This document shows, one piece after another, positions 24,730 through 35,879 of a stretch of 38,398 nt of DNA. This stretch comes from Annulohypoxylon bovei var. microspora (lineage: Eukaryota; Ascomycota; Sordariomycetes; Xylariales; Hypoxylaceae), in the NCBI GenBank assembly GCA_022836615.1, contig MU405424.1, positions 1-38,398 of the forward strand, in the 5' to 3' direction. A program made the translations under genes and the position numbers. The notes beneath the pieces were generated by a model. The model was not told the origin of the DNA, ran no database searches, and was given only the letters and a program-made list of their open reading frames with translations. Numbering within the stretch: the first letter of the stretch is position 1; every line of letters begins with the position of its first letter.

Positions 24730-25690
24730 ATTATATATGAAATGTTTAAATTAATGGAATAATATATATTTAATATAAAGTTTATTTAATAATTAATTTA
24801 TATTAAGTTATATTATAATATTAATCCGAAAATTAAATTTTTTAATTATTTTAATAAATATTATAAGATTTATTCTTTTATAAAAAAAGATATAATAATT
24901 TAATATATTTATTAATTATTAAAAATAAATATAATAAAGTATTTTAAAAATATTTATTTAAAGATAAATTTAATATATAAATTTTAAAAATTATATAAAC
25001 GTTCGAATAAATAATATAATAAATATACCATTTAATAATAATTAAATTTTAATATAATAATAATATAAACTTTATAATAATTAATAAAAATATTAAATAT
25101 TAATGTTAAGTTTAAAAAAAAGGTATTAAAATAAAACTTTTACCGTTAAAAATAAAAAAATTAATAAATAAAATAAAAAAAATAAAAAAAATAATTATTT
25201 TAAAGGTTTTAAATATATAATTAAAAGTAAATTTATTAATTTAATTATAATTAAAAATCATTTAAATAATTATATACTTAATTAATATAAGCTTTAATTA
25301 TATTTATTATATACATATATTAAATGAAATATTACATAATTAATTTAAATAATATTTTAAATTATAACGGTTTTTATAAGCAACGGTAAACTTGTGTTAT
25401 ATGGGGTTAAAAATGAGGTTATTTTCATTAATAAAAAAGAAAAAAAAAATAATAACCCTTCGTTTTTAAAGCTACGATATTTATATTTAAAAGTGTGGAT
25501 TAAATTAATTAACGTGGAAACCCCCTTTATACGTGTTTTAATAACTTCCACGACCCATTTAAGGTTATTAATAATTTCATTATAAGGACCCACGCTTATC
25601 GCGTTTATAACCATAATGTAAACTCGCGTTAATTTTTACTTTAATTAATTTTCCGGGTCCTCGACTTATAACATAAATTTTATATTTCTT
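24730..25690 (+). pseudogene. Copia integrase core and C-terminal relic
   Basis: About 24880-25150 reads YNNLIYLLIIKNKYNKVF and KKGIKIKL, fitting the end of an integrase core. The patch 25380-25680 is less damaged and in one plus frame gives NPLYTCFNNFHDPFKVIN and FIIRTHAYRVYNHNVNSR. The second resembles the 'HAYRVY.P....I..SRDV.F' block near the copia integrase C-terminus. The open frames reported on both strands in 25357-25614 arise because this patch lost fewer codons to RIP; I do not regard either as a gene. Catalytic residues cannot be located with confidence. Confidence 0.45.
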
Positions 25691-26900
25691 AAATTATAAA
25701 GGTTTTTATAAATGACTTAAAATTAAATTAAAATAAAGTATATGTATATAAATATAAAATATATATATTTAAAAAAAAATAAAAAAAAAAAAAAAAAAAC
25801 TTTTAAAATAAACTTAAAAATTTATGTTAAATATTTAATTAAATATAAAACTTCCAACTTATATTAAATATAAATCTTATTTAAAAAAAAATAATTATTA
25901 TTTAAAATGTAAGCTTTAATAAATAAACTTTTTATTTATTTAAAAACAAGCTTTTAAAGGTAAAAATTAATATTTATAAAATAAATAAAATCTTTTTAAA
26001 AAAAAAAATGCGATTATTAATGCTTTTAATATATAAGATAAAAAAGCTTAAATAAACCTTAAGATCACTTTAATTATTAAAAAAAAAATTAAAGATAAAT
26101 TTTTTATTAAAAATGAAATAAAAAGTTAATTAAAAAATTATAATTTAAAAGTAAAAGTAAATTATATTAAAAAATGAAATGTTAATGTATTAAAATTTAT
26201 AATTAATAATGTAATAAAAAATTTTTAATAAAGATTTATAATTCTTTAAATAATTCTTAAAATAAAATAAAATGTTTAAGAAAATAATATATTTAAAAAA
26301 AAAACATTAATAAATAAAATCCCATCTTTAAACGGATCTTTTAAAGAAAAAAATAAAGTTTTAAACATATTAAAGTAAATTACAAATAACTTAATTATAA
26401 TTATAATTAAGTTAAATAATCTTATTAATAATAATCGGTTAAAATTATAAATAAAAAAAACATTGTAATATAAAGGAAAAAGCCGCCTTAAAAGATTATT
26501 AAAAAGCTTTAAGAAAATAATATAAGTAAATTTAAGCAAATTAATTATAAAGATAATAATTCTTCGCTTAATTATTACAAGAAAATAATTTTTACAATAA
26601 AGCCGTTAAATTAAAAATTAAAATTTAAAAGAATAATTTAAATAAATAAATAATAAAAAATTAAATAACAAAGATCCACTTAATACAACCTTTACCACCT
26701 TATTTTATAAAAACAAAAATAACAAGATTATAATTTTAATAAATAAAAAATAATTTTCTTTTTTAATAACCTTTTTATTTAATTAATAAAAAATAATTTA
26801 TAAAAAAAATTAAACATATAAAATGTTATATATTATATTTATAATAATAATATAATAAAATAAAATTACTTATAAAAAAACAACTTTTAATAAAACTAAT
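25691..26900 (+). pseudogene. Copia integrase-RT linker, decayed
   Basis: Variable linker region between integrase and reverse transcriptase. A plus frame near 26290-26520 reads NKIPSLNGSFKEKNKVL and later YKGKSRLKRLLKSFKKI, low-complexity and charged as expected for this linker. The minus-strand open frame at 26276-26539 is its mirror and is not a gene. Confidence 0.4.
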
Positions 26901-28490
26901 ATTTACCAAGATAATTTTATAAAATTATTTCTTAAAACTTAAAAAAATTTTAAATATTACTTTATAAGAAATTATTTTAAAAAAAACATAAGATTAAAAA
27001 TTAAAATAATAATTAAAAAATAAATATAAAGAATAATTAAACACGCTTAAACAAGGAATATACCGCTCCTTTTAAAATAAATCTTTGCTTATAAATTTAA
27101 TAAAAACAATTATTTAAAAACTTATAAATTTAAGTTAATAATAAAAAGAAATTTATAACATTTAATGCTTTAAAATATATATACCGTAATATTTATAATA
27201 AAATCATTTAAGATTATAATAATGTTAACCGCATTTTTCGATTTAAATGTATTATAATTTAATATAAAGAATGTATTTATAAACGTTTTATTATTTAAAA
27301 AAAGCTTTATAACATGCGAATTTCTTAATAATTTTAAAAAAAACAACATATGTATTAAACTTTTATAAACTTTATATAAATTATGTGAATTATTATTATT
27401 ATAATATAAAAAATTAACGAATATATTAAAAAAGGTGGGATTTAAAAGTTCTTTAAAAAAGTTATATTTATTTTATTTAATTAATTAAAAAATATTTATA
27501 TTTATATATATAAATAATATATTAATTATAAACTTTAAAAAGCATATTTCTTAAGCTTAATAAATAATTAATACTTTTAAAGTAATATATAAGGTTAAAG
27601 AATAAGGATTTATAAATTAATATTTAAGAATAAAAGTAATTAAAAATTATAAATAATAAACAATTTTTTTAATATATAATGAATATATTAATAAAATTAC
27701 CTTGAAATTTAAGATAAATAATAATTTATGAATATTAATAATTCCTTTGCCAAGTATTACGTTTTTAAAATATATAAGTAACATTTTAAAAGATTAAATT
27801 AAAATATATTAAAAACGTATAAAATTAATATTATATATAATTATAATAATATATTTAAACGTAGTTTTTATTATTTCTTAATTATTATATTACCTTTTAA
27901 ACCCTAAGCCCGCGCACTTAATTATAATAAATTAAATGATTAAATATTTATATATAATAAAAACATTTTATATTAAATATAAAGGTAAGCATATTAATAT
28001 TTAAGCCTTATAAATTTTAAATAACATTTTATTTATTAATAACAAAGAAATTAAATAATTATCTTATAAATATATTATATTACTTTATAAAAAACTTATA
28101 ATTTAAAAAACCACGCATTAAAAAACCATATTAACTTTTATAATAAAAATTAAATTAATTATTATATTAAATATAATAAAAGAAATAATAATATTATAAC
28201 GTTTCTTTAAAATTATATAAATAAATCTTAAACTTATTTAAAAAATCTTTAATAATAAGAAATAAACAATTAAGTTTATTATTAAAAATAAAAAAAGGAT
28301 TAATATAAAATTAAAATATATAAATATTTAAAACATATGGTTACATTAAAAATATAAAAAAAAAAATTTTAAAGTGTTATATTTATTAATAAATAAAATG
28401 CTGGTGGATAAGCTTACGAAAAACTTACCTTATTAATCGTTTAAACATTTTTAAACTTTATTAAATTTATAAAACGCTTACGATTAAATA
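26901..28490 (+). pseudogene. Copia reverse transcriptase and RNase H relic
   Basis: The plus frame reads MLTAFFDLNVL*FNIKNVFI (about 27222), CEFLNNFKKNNICIKLL, YKKLTNILKKVGFKSSLKKL, then FIFIYINNILI with the catalytic YVDD present as YINN at 27507-27518 (both Asp to Asn). It continues FKKHIS, ITFLKYISN, NPKPAHL, KEIIIL*RFF, LKYINI*NIWLH and MLVDKLTKNLPY*SFKHF (from 28398), the last being the typical end of copia RNase H ('M.AD.LTK.LP...F..F...L'). These blocks are in family order and one dominant frame, so the identification is firm. Stops stand at Gln and Trp positions. Product: dead pol C-terminal half of RVT_2 type. Confidence 0.9.
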
Positions 28491-28499
28491 TAAAAATTA

Positions 28500-29440
28500 T
28501 TAAGGATATTAAAGGATTAATATAATTAAGTTTAAAAATCATGATTAAATTAATATTAAAGTTTAATTAATTCCAAAGATTAAAGAAATTAAACAATTAA
28601 TATAATTATTTATTAATAAAATTAATAAAATTAATTAAATTAATTAAATTAATTAATATAATTTAAGTTATTTCTTTAATTATTTTATTAACCTTATTAA
28701 TTATAAATTAAGATCTTTTAACATTAACTTTAACCTTATTATAATCTTCTTTTATATCGTTATTAAAATTATAAAACATGATTCTTACCATTTTAATATA
28801 ATTATTAATCTTTTAAAATAAAAAATAAATTAAAAATAAGCGAAAATAAAAAGTAAATTAAATTTTACCTTGCGATTATTAACGATGTATACCTTAATAA
28901 AAGCCTTTACTTAATATATTATTTCTTTAGATTTAAAATAATTATTAATAAAAAATTAAAAACAAGAAAATGGAAAGAATTACTTATAAGGTAAAATAAA
29001 AATATCTTAATGTATATCGTTAATAATAAGATTTATAATCTTTAATATTAAAATATTCTTTAATTAAATAATTAATTAAAGTATTTAAAATATAACTTAA
29101 ACAAAGCTTATCGTAATGCTTAATAATAATAAAATATATATAATAAAAAGAATTAAAAAAGTTATTATGGTTATTATTTAAATTAATATTATTAATATAA
29201 CGTTTAAATATAATAAAATCTTTATTTAAGTTATTAATTTAATTAAATTTAAGCTTATTTAAATTATTTTCATTATTAAAAAGATTATAATCCATATTTA
29301 TATTAATAAGTTATTTATTAATAAAATTATAATTAAAATTAATATCTTATTCTTTATGAAACGAATAAACGGAAAAAATTAAAAAAATATCACGATAAAC
29401 GCGTTTTATTTTATAAGCATAAATAACATTATTAACCATA
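28500..29440 (-). pseudogene. Antisense gene-like relic with possible introns
   Basis: On the minus strand, from an ATG near 29439, a frame reads MVNNVIYAYKIKRVYRDIFL, then MDYNLFNNENNLNKLKF (near 29294), NNFFNSFYYIYFIIIKHYD, KLCLSYILNTLINYLIKEYF and NIKDYKSYY*RYTLRYFYF with only a few stops, all TAA, probably from CAA. It may continue through two short introns: donor GTAATTC complementary to about 28989, donor CAAGGTAAAA complementary to about 28868-28877, each followed after 55-60 bases by a pyrimidine-rich stretch and an AAG acceptor. The non-canonical acceptors could be mutated YAG. Exon pieces read VKAFIKVYIVNNRK and VRIMFYNFNNDIKEDYNKVK. I do not recognise the family. It lies between copia pol and the 3' LTR, antisense to pol: a captured gene, an extra antisense ORF of the element, or a separate insertion. 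Confidence 0.4.
28616..28663. repeat. TTAAT-type microsatellite
   Basis: Repeated AATTAAATTAATTAAATTAA units at the 3' side of the antisense relic. It is of low complexity and resembles, but is not an evident copy of, the composite-repeat arrays. Confidence 0.6.
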
Positions 29441-29968
29441 ATCTTTTTTTATTTAAATTTATTTAATTTTAAAAATATTAAATATATTAATTAATAATAT
29501 TTAAATTAACTTGTAATTTTAAATTAAAATTAAAATAAAGTGTAAAAAAATATAAATAAAATAAAAATAAATTAATAAGAAATAAAAATAAAATTTATTA
29601 AGTAATTAAGAAATTAATGTTATAAAAGGAAAGGAAAAAAACGTTTAATTATAAATGGAAAATAATTTTTATATATTTATAAGAAAATGTTTAAATTAAG
29701 GATTATTATTAAAGCAATTATAAAGTTATTTATAATTATATTAATAATTTTTATATAAACTTATTTAACTTAAATAACAAAATGTGAAAATAAGTTTATT
29801 TAAACCTTATTAATTTATTATTTAAATTAAATAATTACTTAATATTAACATTATATAAATCTTTATATTTATTAATTTATTTTATTTATATTATTTAAAA
29901 AACGTTTTAAAAATATAAGAAAATATGGGATAATTATCCCAAGATTAACCATCTTTAATTAAAAAATA
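29441..29968. other. Copia 3' untranslated region, no gene seen
   Basis: AT-rich DNA between the antisense relic and the 3' LTR. A clear polypurine tract is not seen; AAAGGAAAGGAAAAAAACG at 29625-29643 is the nearest purine run but lies more than 300 bases from the LTR. Confidence 0.45.
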
Positions 29969-30132
29969 TATTATAAGATTTTAATTTCTTAATAATTAAT
30001 TATGTTATATAATTAATTAATTAAATATAAGCTTAAATAAATCACTTAAAAAATAAAGCTACGTTTTATTTCTTTTAATATATTATACTTTTCATAATAT
30101 ATAAGATTTAACATTTATAAACTATGTGATAC
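29969..30132 (+). repeat. Copia 3' LTR
   Basis: Starts TATTATAAGATTTTAATTTC, the RIP-mutated form of TGTCACGAAATTTTAATTTT at 21188. It contains ATAAGCTTAAATAAATCAC and ends TATGTGATACA. Its right half is less mutated than that of the 5' LTR (CTATGTGATACA against TTATATAATAAT). Confidence 0.7.
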
Positions 30133-30719
30133 ATGTTAAATTAAAATTATAACTTATTTAATTCATTTTATATTAAAGTTTTTTTTTAAAAAACTTAAAG
30201 TTTAATATTTTAAATATTTTATATTTTTATTTTTTATTAATTTCCATTAAAAGCAGGGGATTTGTTATTTATTTTAAAATTAAATTATTTAAAGCTTTAA
30301 TTAATTAATTTATATTTAAAACCCGGTGGATTTTTATATTTAAAGGTAAATTAATTTTAAAAGCGTTACGATAAAACTTTATTAATATTTTAAAAAAACT
30401 TATTATTAAATAATTTAAATCGTCGTAAAAGCGATTTATTTATTAATTACTTTTATAAATATACATTTAATTATTTATTATTTAATTTATTAACCGTTTC
30501 TTTTTATTAATTTATTCGCTTTGGTAATTTTACGTTAATAAGAAATTCTCGTAAATTTATTATATAATAAAAACTTAATATTTCATTAATAATTAAATAA
30601 TAATATAATTAAGTTTTTTTTAAAAGGTTTTAAATTTACGAATGCGGGTTTATTAATTAAAAATTATTTTTAAAACGAATTTTATTTTTATTTTTATAAA
30701 AAAAACTTTATATTTAAAT
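30133..30719. other. Unassigned spacer between copia and G2
   Basis: No gene seen. Some GC remains at CATTAAAAGCAGGGGATTTG (30245-30264) and AAAACCCGGTGGATTT (30319-30334). It could be target DNA or a fragment of another element. Confidence 0.5.
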
Positions 30720-30808
30720 TGTCATGGTTTAAATCATGGTTTAAATCATAAAGGGTGGAACATGGTATATAAAAAGATAAAAGATAAAGAAAAAGTTATT
30801 TATAAAGT
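30720..30808 (+). repeat. G2 5' LTR, first 89 bp (right limit unknown)
   Basis: Begins TGTCATGGTTTAAATCATGG with the 12-base unit CATGGTTTAAAT twice, then CATAAAGGGTGGAACATGGT. It pairs with 38181-38269: no indels, 18 differences, all C to T or G to A towards the 3' copy. Homology to the 3' copy stops at 30808 because that copy is interrupted, so the true LTR is probably longer (perhaps to about 31100). Confidence 0.85.
30766..30776 (+). promoter_or_regulatory. Possible TATA box of G2 LTR
   Basis: TATATAAAAAG, 46 bases into the LTR, is the type and position of a U3 TATA element. In AT-rich DNA such matches are common, but here the surrounding bases (GGGTGGAACATGG) are not AT-rich, which gives it some weight. 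Confidence 0.4.
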
Positions 30809-31379
30809 AATAAATAAGGTAATAAAAATAAGTAATTACTTATTATTTTCTTATATATAAAAAGTTTAATTAACGTTGCGATGTTAAAGATCTTTTCTTT
30901 TTTCGTAATTTTATTATTTTTAAATAATTGTATAAATAAAATTACTTTTATGTTACTTTAAATTTACGTTTATTATAATAATAATAAAGTTTATTTTTTA
31001 TGTGTTAAAGAAAATGTTTAATATTTTTAATTAAAAAAAAAATTAATTAAACTTAAAAGTTAAGTAATTATCTTAATCTTTTGTTTTAAATGAACTTATA
31101 ATATAAACTAATATTTAAACCGGTTATATTAAAGAAAAAAAAATTATTTAATTACTTTTAATAAAATTATAACTTATTATTAATTAATTATAATTGAATT
31201 AAATAAATGAAACGATTATACTTAAAGTTTAAGTTATATATATTTAACTTTTAATAAAAAATTAAATAACTTTAATAATATAATTTATATGGAAAAAAAA
31301 ATTAATTTTATATTTTAATATTATTTATATTTATATTTAAATAATAATAAAATTAATATTTTTATTAAAAAATAAATAT
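30809..31379 (+). other. G2 LTR remainder and leader
   Basis: Probably the rest of the LTR followed by the primer-binding region. ACGTTGCGATGTTAAAGATC near 30873-30892 is little mutated. A primer-binding site could not be recognised. Confidence 0.45.
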
Positions 31380-32950
31380 AAGTTATTAATAACGATTAAA
31401 TGAAAGAACTTAATATTAAAGATAAAGAAATAAAATTTAAACTTAATAATAAAACATATGTTATTAATTTTATATACGTGGATTTAATTAAAATTATTAA
31501 TAATAAATGATTTAAACGATTTTTATATACCATGATTTTAATGGAATTTTAAGAGGAATTAACGTTAATTATAAGCTATTTTACAAAGTTAAGCGTTAAG
31601 TATAATATATTTTATATACCTTTTATCTTTTTAATTATTAAAGGTTAAAAAGTGTTTAATAAAAAAATAAAATGGGTTAATAAAATTATATTTATTAAAA
31701 TAATAATAAATCATTTAAATGAATTTTATTTAAAATTTAAATTACATGTAATACTTAAAATAACGTTTATATATTAAATTAAGTAATTAAGTTTTACATG
31801 GAATGGCTTAACCTTTAAAATATATATAATGTATAATTAAATGAAATATTTTAATAATAAAGCCAAGGTATTTGCCGAGGTTAAACGAAATGTTTAAACA
31901 TTTTAATTACAAGAAAAAAAAAATATTATTAATGCTTTAAAAAATAAAATAATAATTTTCGTTAAAAACCCATAATTAAATCGAAATAATACTTTAAAAT
32001 CTTAAACTTTTAAAGGAAAATTATATCGTAATGTTAAGCATTAAAATTTACTTATATTTATTAACGATAAACTTATTTTTAATAAAAAGGAGGTTAAATT
32101 TAATTATTAATTCATATTATTAAAAAATAAATTAAAAGGAAATGTAAATTATTTTAATAACGATAAAGAAAAAATCTTTTATATTATAACTTATATTAAA
32201 AAAATAACCGTTAAAAACTTTATGCCATTTATAATAAAAGAATATAAATTATTTATATTAATGATTTTTAAGTAAATTATTAAATATTTATATAAGTAAT
32301 ATAAAAACCTTAATGTATATAATATAATTTATTTTAATTTCAAGAATTTGTAAATAAAAACTTTAAATTAATTCATTACGTTTTATATTAAATTTATAAA
32401 GTTTATAAAGTTAATTTATATTATTTTTAACGATTATAAAAAGGAGTTATATAATAAGTTATTTATTTAATTAAATGAAAAGTTAATCGATTAATATTAT
32501 AATAATAAATTAATGTTTTCCGATTTTTACGTATACGTTTAACGTCATGATTATTAATAAAATAAAAACTTTTTCGCGTAATAATAAATTTAAAAAAAGA
32601 AAATTAATAAACTTATTACCGTGGTATTAAATGCCGTGGCATTAAACTAAGGATAAAAAAAACGGGTTTCGAACCTTAATATATTATTAACGTTTACCGT
32701 ATTAATAAGCGGAATTAACTTGGACCATTATGGAATTTAAATAATAAAAATTATAATTAACGGAAAAAAAATATATGTTAAATTAATATTTTTATAAACG
32801 AAGTTATTTATTTTTCAAAGTTAATGTTTTATTTATTATAAATATAATTATCGAAGTTTAAAATGTTTTATATGGGAAGAATATATTAAAATAAAAAAGG
32901 TTTAAATAAATGCGATTATAATAAAAGTTTAATAAAATGTTACGAAACTT
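31380..32950 (+). pseudogene. G2 gag relic
   Basis: The clearest block is at about 32300-32580. The frame reads YIKFIKFIKLIYIIFNDYKK, then ELYNKLFI*LNEKLID and MFSDFYVYV*RHDY. This follows the fungal Retrotrans_gag pattern (F...F..LA...GI...DYKEELY.KL...L...L....N...FSDF...CQR.D). An earlier frame from an ATG at about 31400 (MKELNIKDKEIKFKLNNKTY) may be the gag N-terminus. A zinc knuckle is expected near 32900-32960, but the one Cys left (TGTTACGAA, 32939) does not let me rebuild the CCHC spacing. Gag would form the particle that packages the element RNA. Confidence 0.65.
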
Positions 32951-33119
32951 AATAACGGTAAATTAATTATTATAATAAGAAAAAAGTAATTTTAAAATAA
33001 GGAAACTTTTATTTTAAAGGAATAATAATAATAACGTTAAGTATAAAAGTTTATACGAAGGTATTTATTAATTTATTAAAAGAAATATTTAAAAAAAAAC
33101 CTTTATTAATAAAATGTAC

Positions 33120-33240
33120 CGTAATGAAAAATAAAATAAACTTAATAATTAAAGTGTTTATTAATACGGGAATAAACGTATATATATTAATGAATATTTT
33201 TTATGTCGTAAAAATAATTAAATATTTAAAAGTTAAAAAA
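33120..33240 (+). pseudogene. G2 aspartic protease relic
   Basis: The frame reads KVFINTGINVYILM with the active-site D-T-G present as N-T-G at 33163-33171 (GAC to AAC). The context (hydrophobic residues before, 'G.....I' after) is that of a retroviral-type protease, which would process the polyprotein. This copy has lost the catalytic Asp. Confidence 0.7.
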
Positions 33241-34206
33241 TTAAAAAGATTTAATTTTATTATAATTTTAAGCTTTAATAAGAAAAGAATTTAAATTATA
33301 AACGTAATAATTAAGGTTTATATTTAATTATAAAATAAGGAAATTCAAGACGTTATATTATTAATAATTAATATAAAATACGATTTAATTATCGGTAAAA
33401 AATTCTTTATTTATTATAATATATTAATAAATTATAAAAAGGAACGATTAATATTTTTAAAAAAATAAACGTTAAGTTTAAGTTTATAAAATATTTTTAT
33501 GGATTAAATTAATAAATTATTAAGTAATTTTAAATATTAAAAAAATATAAATTAAAAGGTAATTTTAATGGAAAAAAACGAATAACGAAGAGCGGTAAAA
33601 CGTAAAAATTAAATATATTACGAAATGGTGTTTAAAAAGCATTAACTTTTACGGACCGGAAAAAATAACCCATTTTATTACATTTTAATTAAAAAGGATA
33701 ATAAGGTTTTAATACGTTAACGGATAAAAAAACTTGAAAAGGTATATTAATAATTAAGCAAAGTACACCGATAATTGTTAAAAAACCCACTTAACGAAAA
33801 AAGAAGTTTTATAATTTCGAAAATAATATTATGATTTTTACGTAAAAACATTAAAGGATATTTTAATTCGAATATAAAGATTAAAAAAATGTATTAAACT
33901 TTTAATAAAAAAAAATATAAAAAATTAACGTTAATCGAATTATATATAAAAGTAATTAACCGATTTAAAAAAAAATACGATAATTAAAACGTTTAAAGTT
34001 TTTATAAATTATAAAAAAATAATTTCGGTTAATATAAATATAAATTACTTGATGTAACGATTATTAAAATAATTGTTTTTTATGGAATATTTTAAAAATT
34101 AAATCGGTTAAAATATAAGATAATTAATTTATATATATTTAATAAGTTTATTAATAAAAAAAAAGTAAACGAATATTTTTTAAACGATGAAAAAGAATTA
34201 TGGAAA

Positions 34207-34416
34207 ATGGCTTTAAAAGTGGTACTTGTGGAATATTACGAATATTTAAATATATTTAATAAAGTAACGTTTAATAAATTATTATTATATCGTTTAAAGG
34301 TGGATTATTATATTAAATTAAATATAAATCTTAATAATTTAAGTTATAACTTTTTATATAAAATGTCATTAAAAGAAATGGAAGCTTGCAAGGATTACAT
34401 TATGGATAACTTGTAA
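34207..34416 (+). pseudogene. G2 protease-RT connector
   Basis: An uninterrupted stretch of 69 codons whose translation contains VEYYEYLNIFNKVTFNKLL, NNLSYNFLYKMSLKEMEACK and DYIMDNL. It matches the segment just before RT in fungal gypsy polyproteins ('P.EYHE..DVFSK......LPPHR..DH.I.L......L...PLY.MS..EL...K.Y....L'). The TAA after DNL probably replaced a coding codon. It is not an independent gene but the longest surviving part of pol. Confidence 0.85.
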
Positions 34417-34440
34417 AAAAAATTCATTAAATTATTATTT

Positions 34441-35130
34441 ATTCCATGGGCAGCGCCGGTATTTTTCGTTAAAAAAGCGAACGGCGGGTTGAAATTTTAC
34501 GTGGATTATAAAAAGTTAAATTCTTTTACTCGCAAAGATAAGTATCCGTTACCGTTAATCGAAGAAACCTTAACCCGAATTATTAAAGGAAAAATATTCT
34601 TTAAAATCGATATTAAATAAACGTTTCATAAAATTTATTTAATTATAAAAAATAAAAACTTAATAACATTTCGAATAAAATACGGAGCTTATCGATTTAA
34701 AATGTTACCGTTCGAATTAACGAATGAATTATTAACGTTTTAACGATATATTAATAACACGTTTTAAAAGTATTTAAATAAGTTTTATATTATATATTTA
34801 AATGACATTTTTATTTTTTTTAAAAATCGAAAAAAATATAAAAAACATGTTTAAAAGGTTTTAAATCGTTTACGCGAAGTAAATCTTTAAATAAATATTA
34901 CGAAATGTAAATTTTACGTAATTAAAATAAAATTCTTTAAATTTTATATTAATACCGAAAATATTAACGTTAATTTTAATAAAGTGGAAGTTATTTATTA
35001 TTAACGAACGTTTACCGAAAATAAAAAAATAATATTTTATAAAATGCGATTATTTTTAAAATTTTATAACTTTTATAAAAAATTCATCGAAAAATACGAA
35101 TAAATTATAAAACCCTTGTTATAATTAATA
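34441..35130 (+). pseudogene. G2 reverse transcriptase relic
   Basis: Unusually well preserved: IPWAAPVFFVKKANGGLKFY, VDYKKLNSFTRKDKYPLPLI and FFKIDIK*TFHKI, the last with a TAA stop (34618-34620) exactly where Q of 'DIRQAFH' is expected, so a CAA to TAA change. Then ITFRIKYGAYRFKMLPFELT and the catalytic block YLND at 34795-34806, where YLDD is the rule (GAC to AAC at the first Asp). The frame continues IFIFFKNRKKYKKHV*KVL, as in the 'ILIFS....EH..HV..VL' block. The segment 34441-34617 has no stop and much normal composition. Confidence 0.95.
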
Positions 35131-35139
35131 CGGCAAGGT

Positions 35140-35600
35140 GTAAATATAATTTAAACGGACGAATATAAAGCGGCGTTTAAAAAATTAAAAAACCAATTAA
35201 TTTAAGCTTTAATATTCGTATATTTTTTATATAATTACGAAATTAAAATAAATATCGATGTTTCGGATAAAATAACGGTAAACTTTTTATCGTAAAAAAA
35301 GTTTTCGAATAAACTTTAATATTTTATAACGTTTTATTCGAAAACGTTATATAAAGCGGAATTAAATTACGGGATTTATAATAAAAAAATATTAACGATA
35401 ATAAAAGTTTTATTATATTAAAAACTTAAATTAATAAATTAATAACACGTACGACCGTTTATTATAATCACGGATTATAAAACCTTCGAATATTTCACGA
35501 TTAAATGAATGTTTAATTTGCGATAAATAAAATAAACGGATTTAATCGTATAATATAATTTCGTAATTATTTATCGATTTAAAATTATAAATACGATTTT
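35140..35600 (+). pseudogene. G2 RNase H relic
   Basis: The frame reads YNYEIKINIDVSDKITVNFL at about 35230-35290, corresponding to 'I.TDASD.A.G..L(S)Q', the first catalytic Asp block of Ty3/gypsy RNase H. The second Asp of the family (in VSD) is kept. Later KALYKAELNYGIYNKKIL (about 35340-35400) fits 'SRKL..AE.NY...DKELLAI'. RNase H would remove RNA from the RNA/DNA hybrid during reverse transcription. Confidence 0.85.
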
Positions 35601-35879
35601 AAACATTTTATTTAAATTATAAAAAAAAATATAATTATAAAAGTAAAAAAAAAACGAATAATATACGTTAATTTTATTTAAACTTATAAACGGTAAGTTA
35701 TTTAATTAAATAATATAAATAAAAAAAATCGTTTAAATCGAAGTTTTCGTTTTAAACGGAACCGACCCATTTAATTTATTTAATATTACGTTAATAAATC
35801 GATTATTTTAAATAAATAAAAATAATTTTAAACTTAAAAAATACCGGGATAAAGTTATAAATTAAAACGAAAATAATTA

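Larger units (their letters stand above)
21188..30132 (+). mobile_element. Ty1/copia LTR retrotransposon, dead
   Basis: Direct LTRs at 21188-21354 and 29969-30132 enclose plus-strand relics in the copia order: protease/pre-integrase linker, integrase zinc-binding region, integrase C-terminus, reverse transcriptase and RNase H. This order (integrase before RT) separates it from the two Ty3/gypsy elements. The span is 8.9 kb. It includes composite copy D (1.06 kb), a 91 bp insertion and about 1.4 kb of extra sequence between pol and the 3' LTR that carries an antisense gene-like frame. All frames are interrupted by RIP-type stops. Confidence 0.75.

Noticed and set aside
25357..25614. Overlapping open frames on both strands (85 and 63 codons)
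   Set aside because: They occupy the less-mutated patch of copia pol. The plus-strand integrase-like reading is in another frame, and neither frame matches a family I know.
26276..26539. 87-codon minus-strand open frame
   Set aside because: Antisense to the copia integrase-RT linker; hydrophobic low-complexity translation is the mirror of a lysine-rich sense strand.
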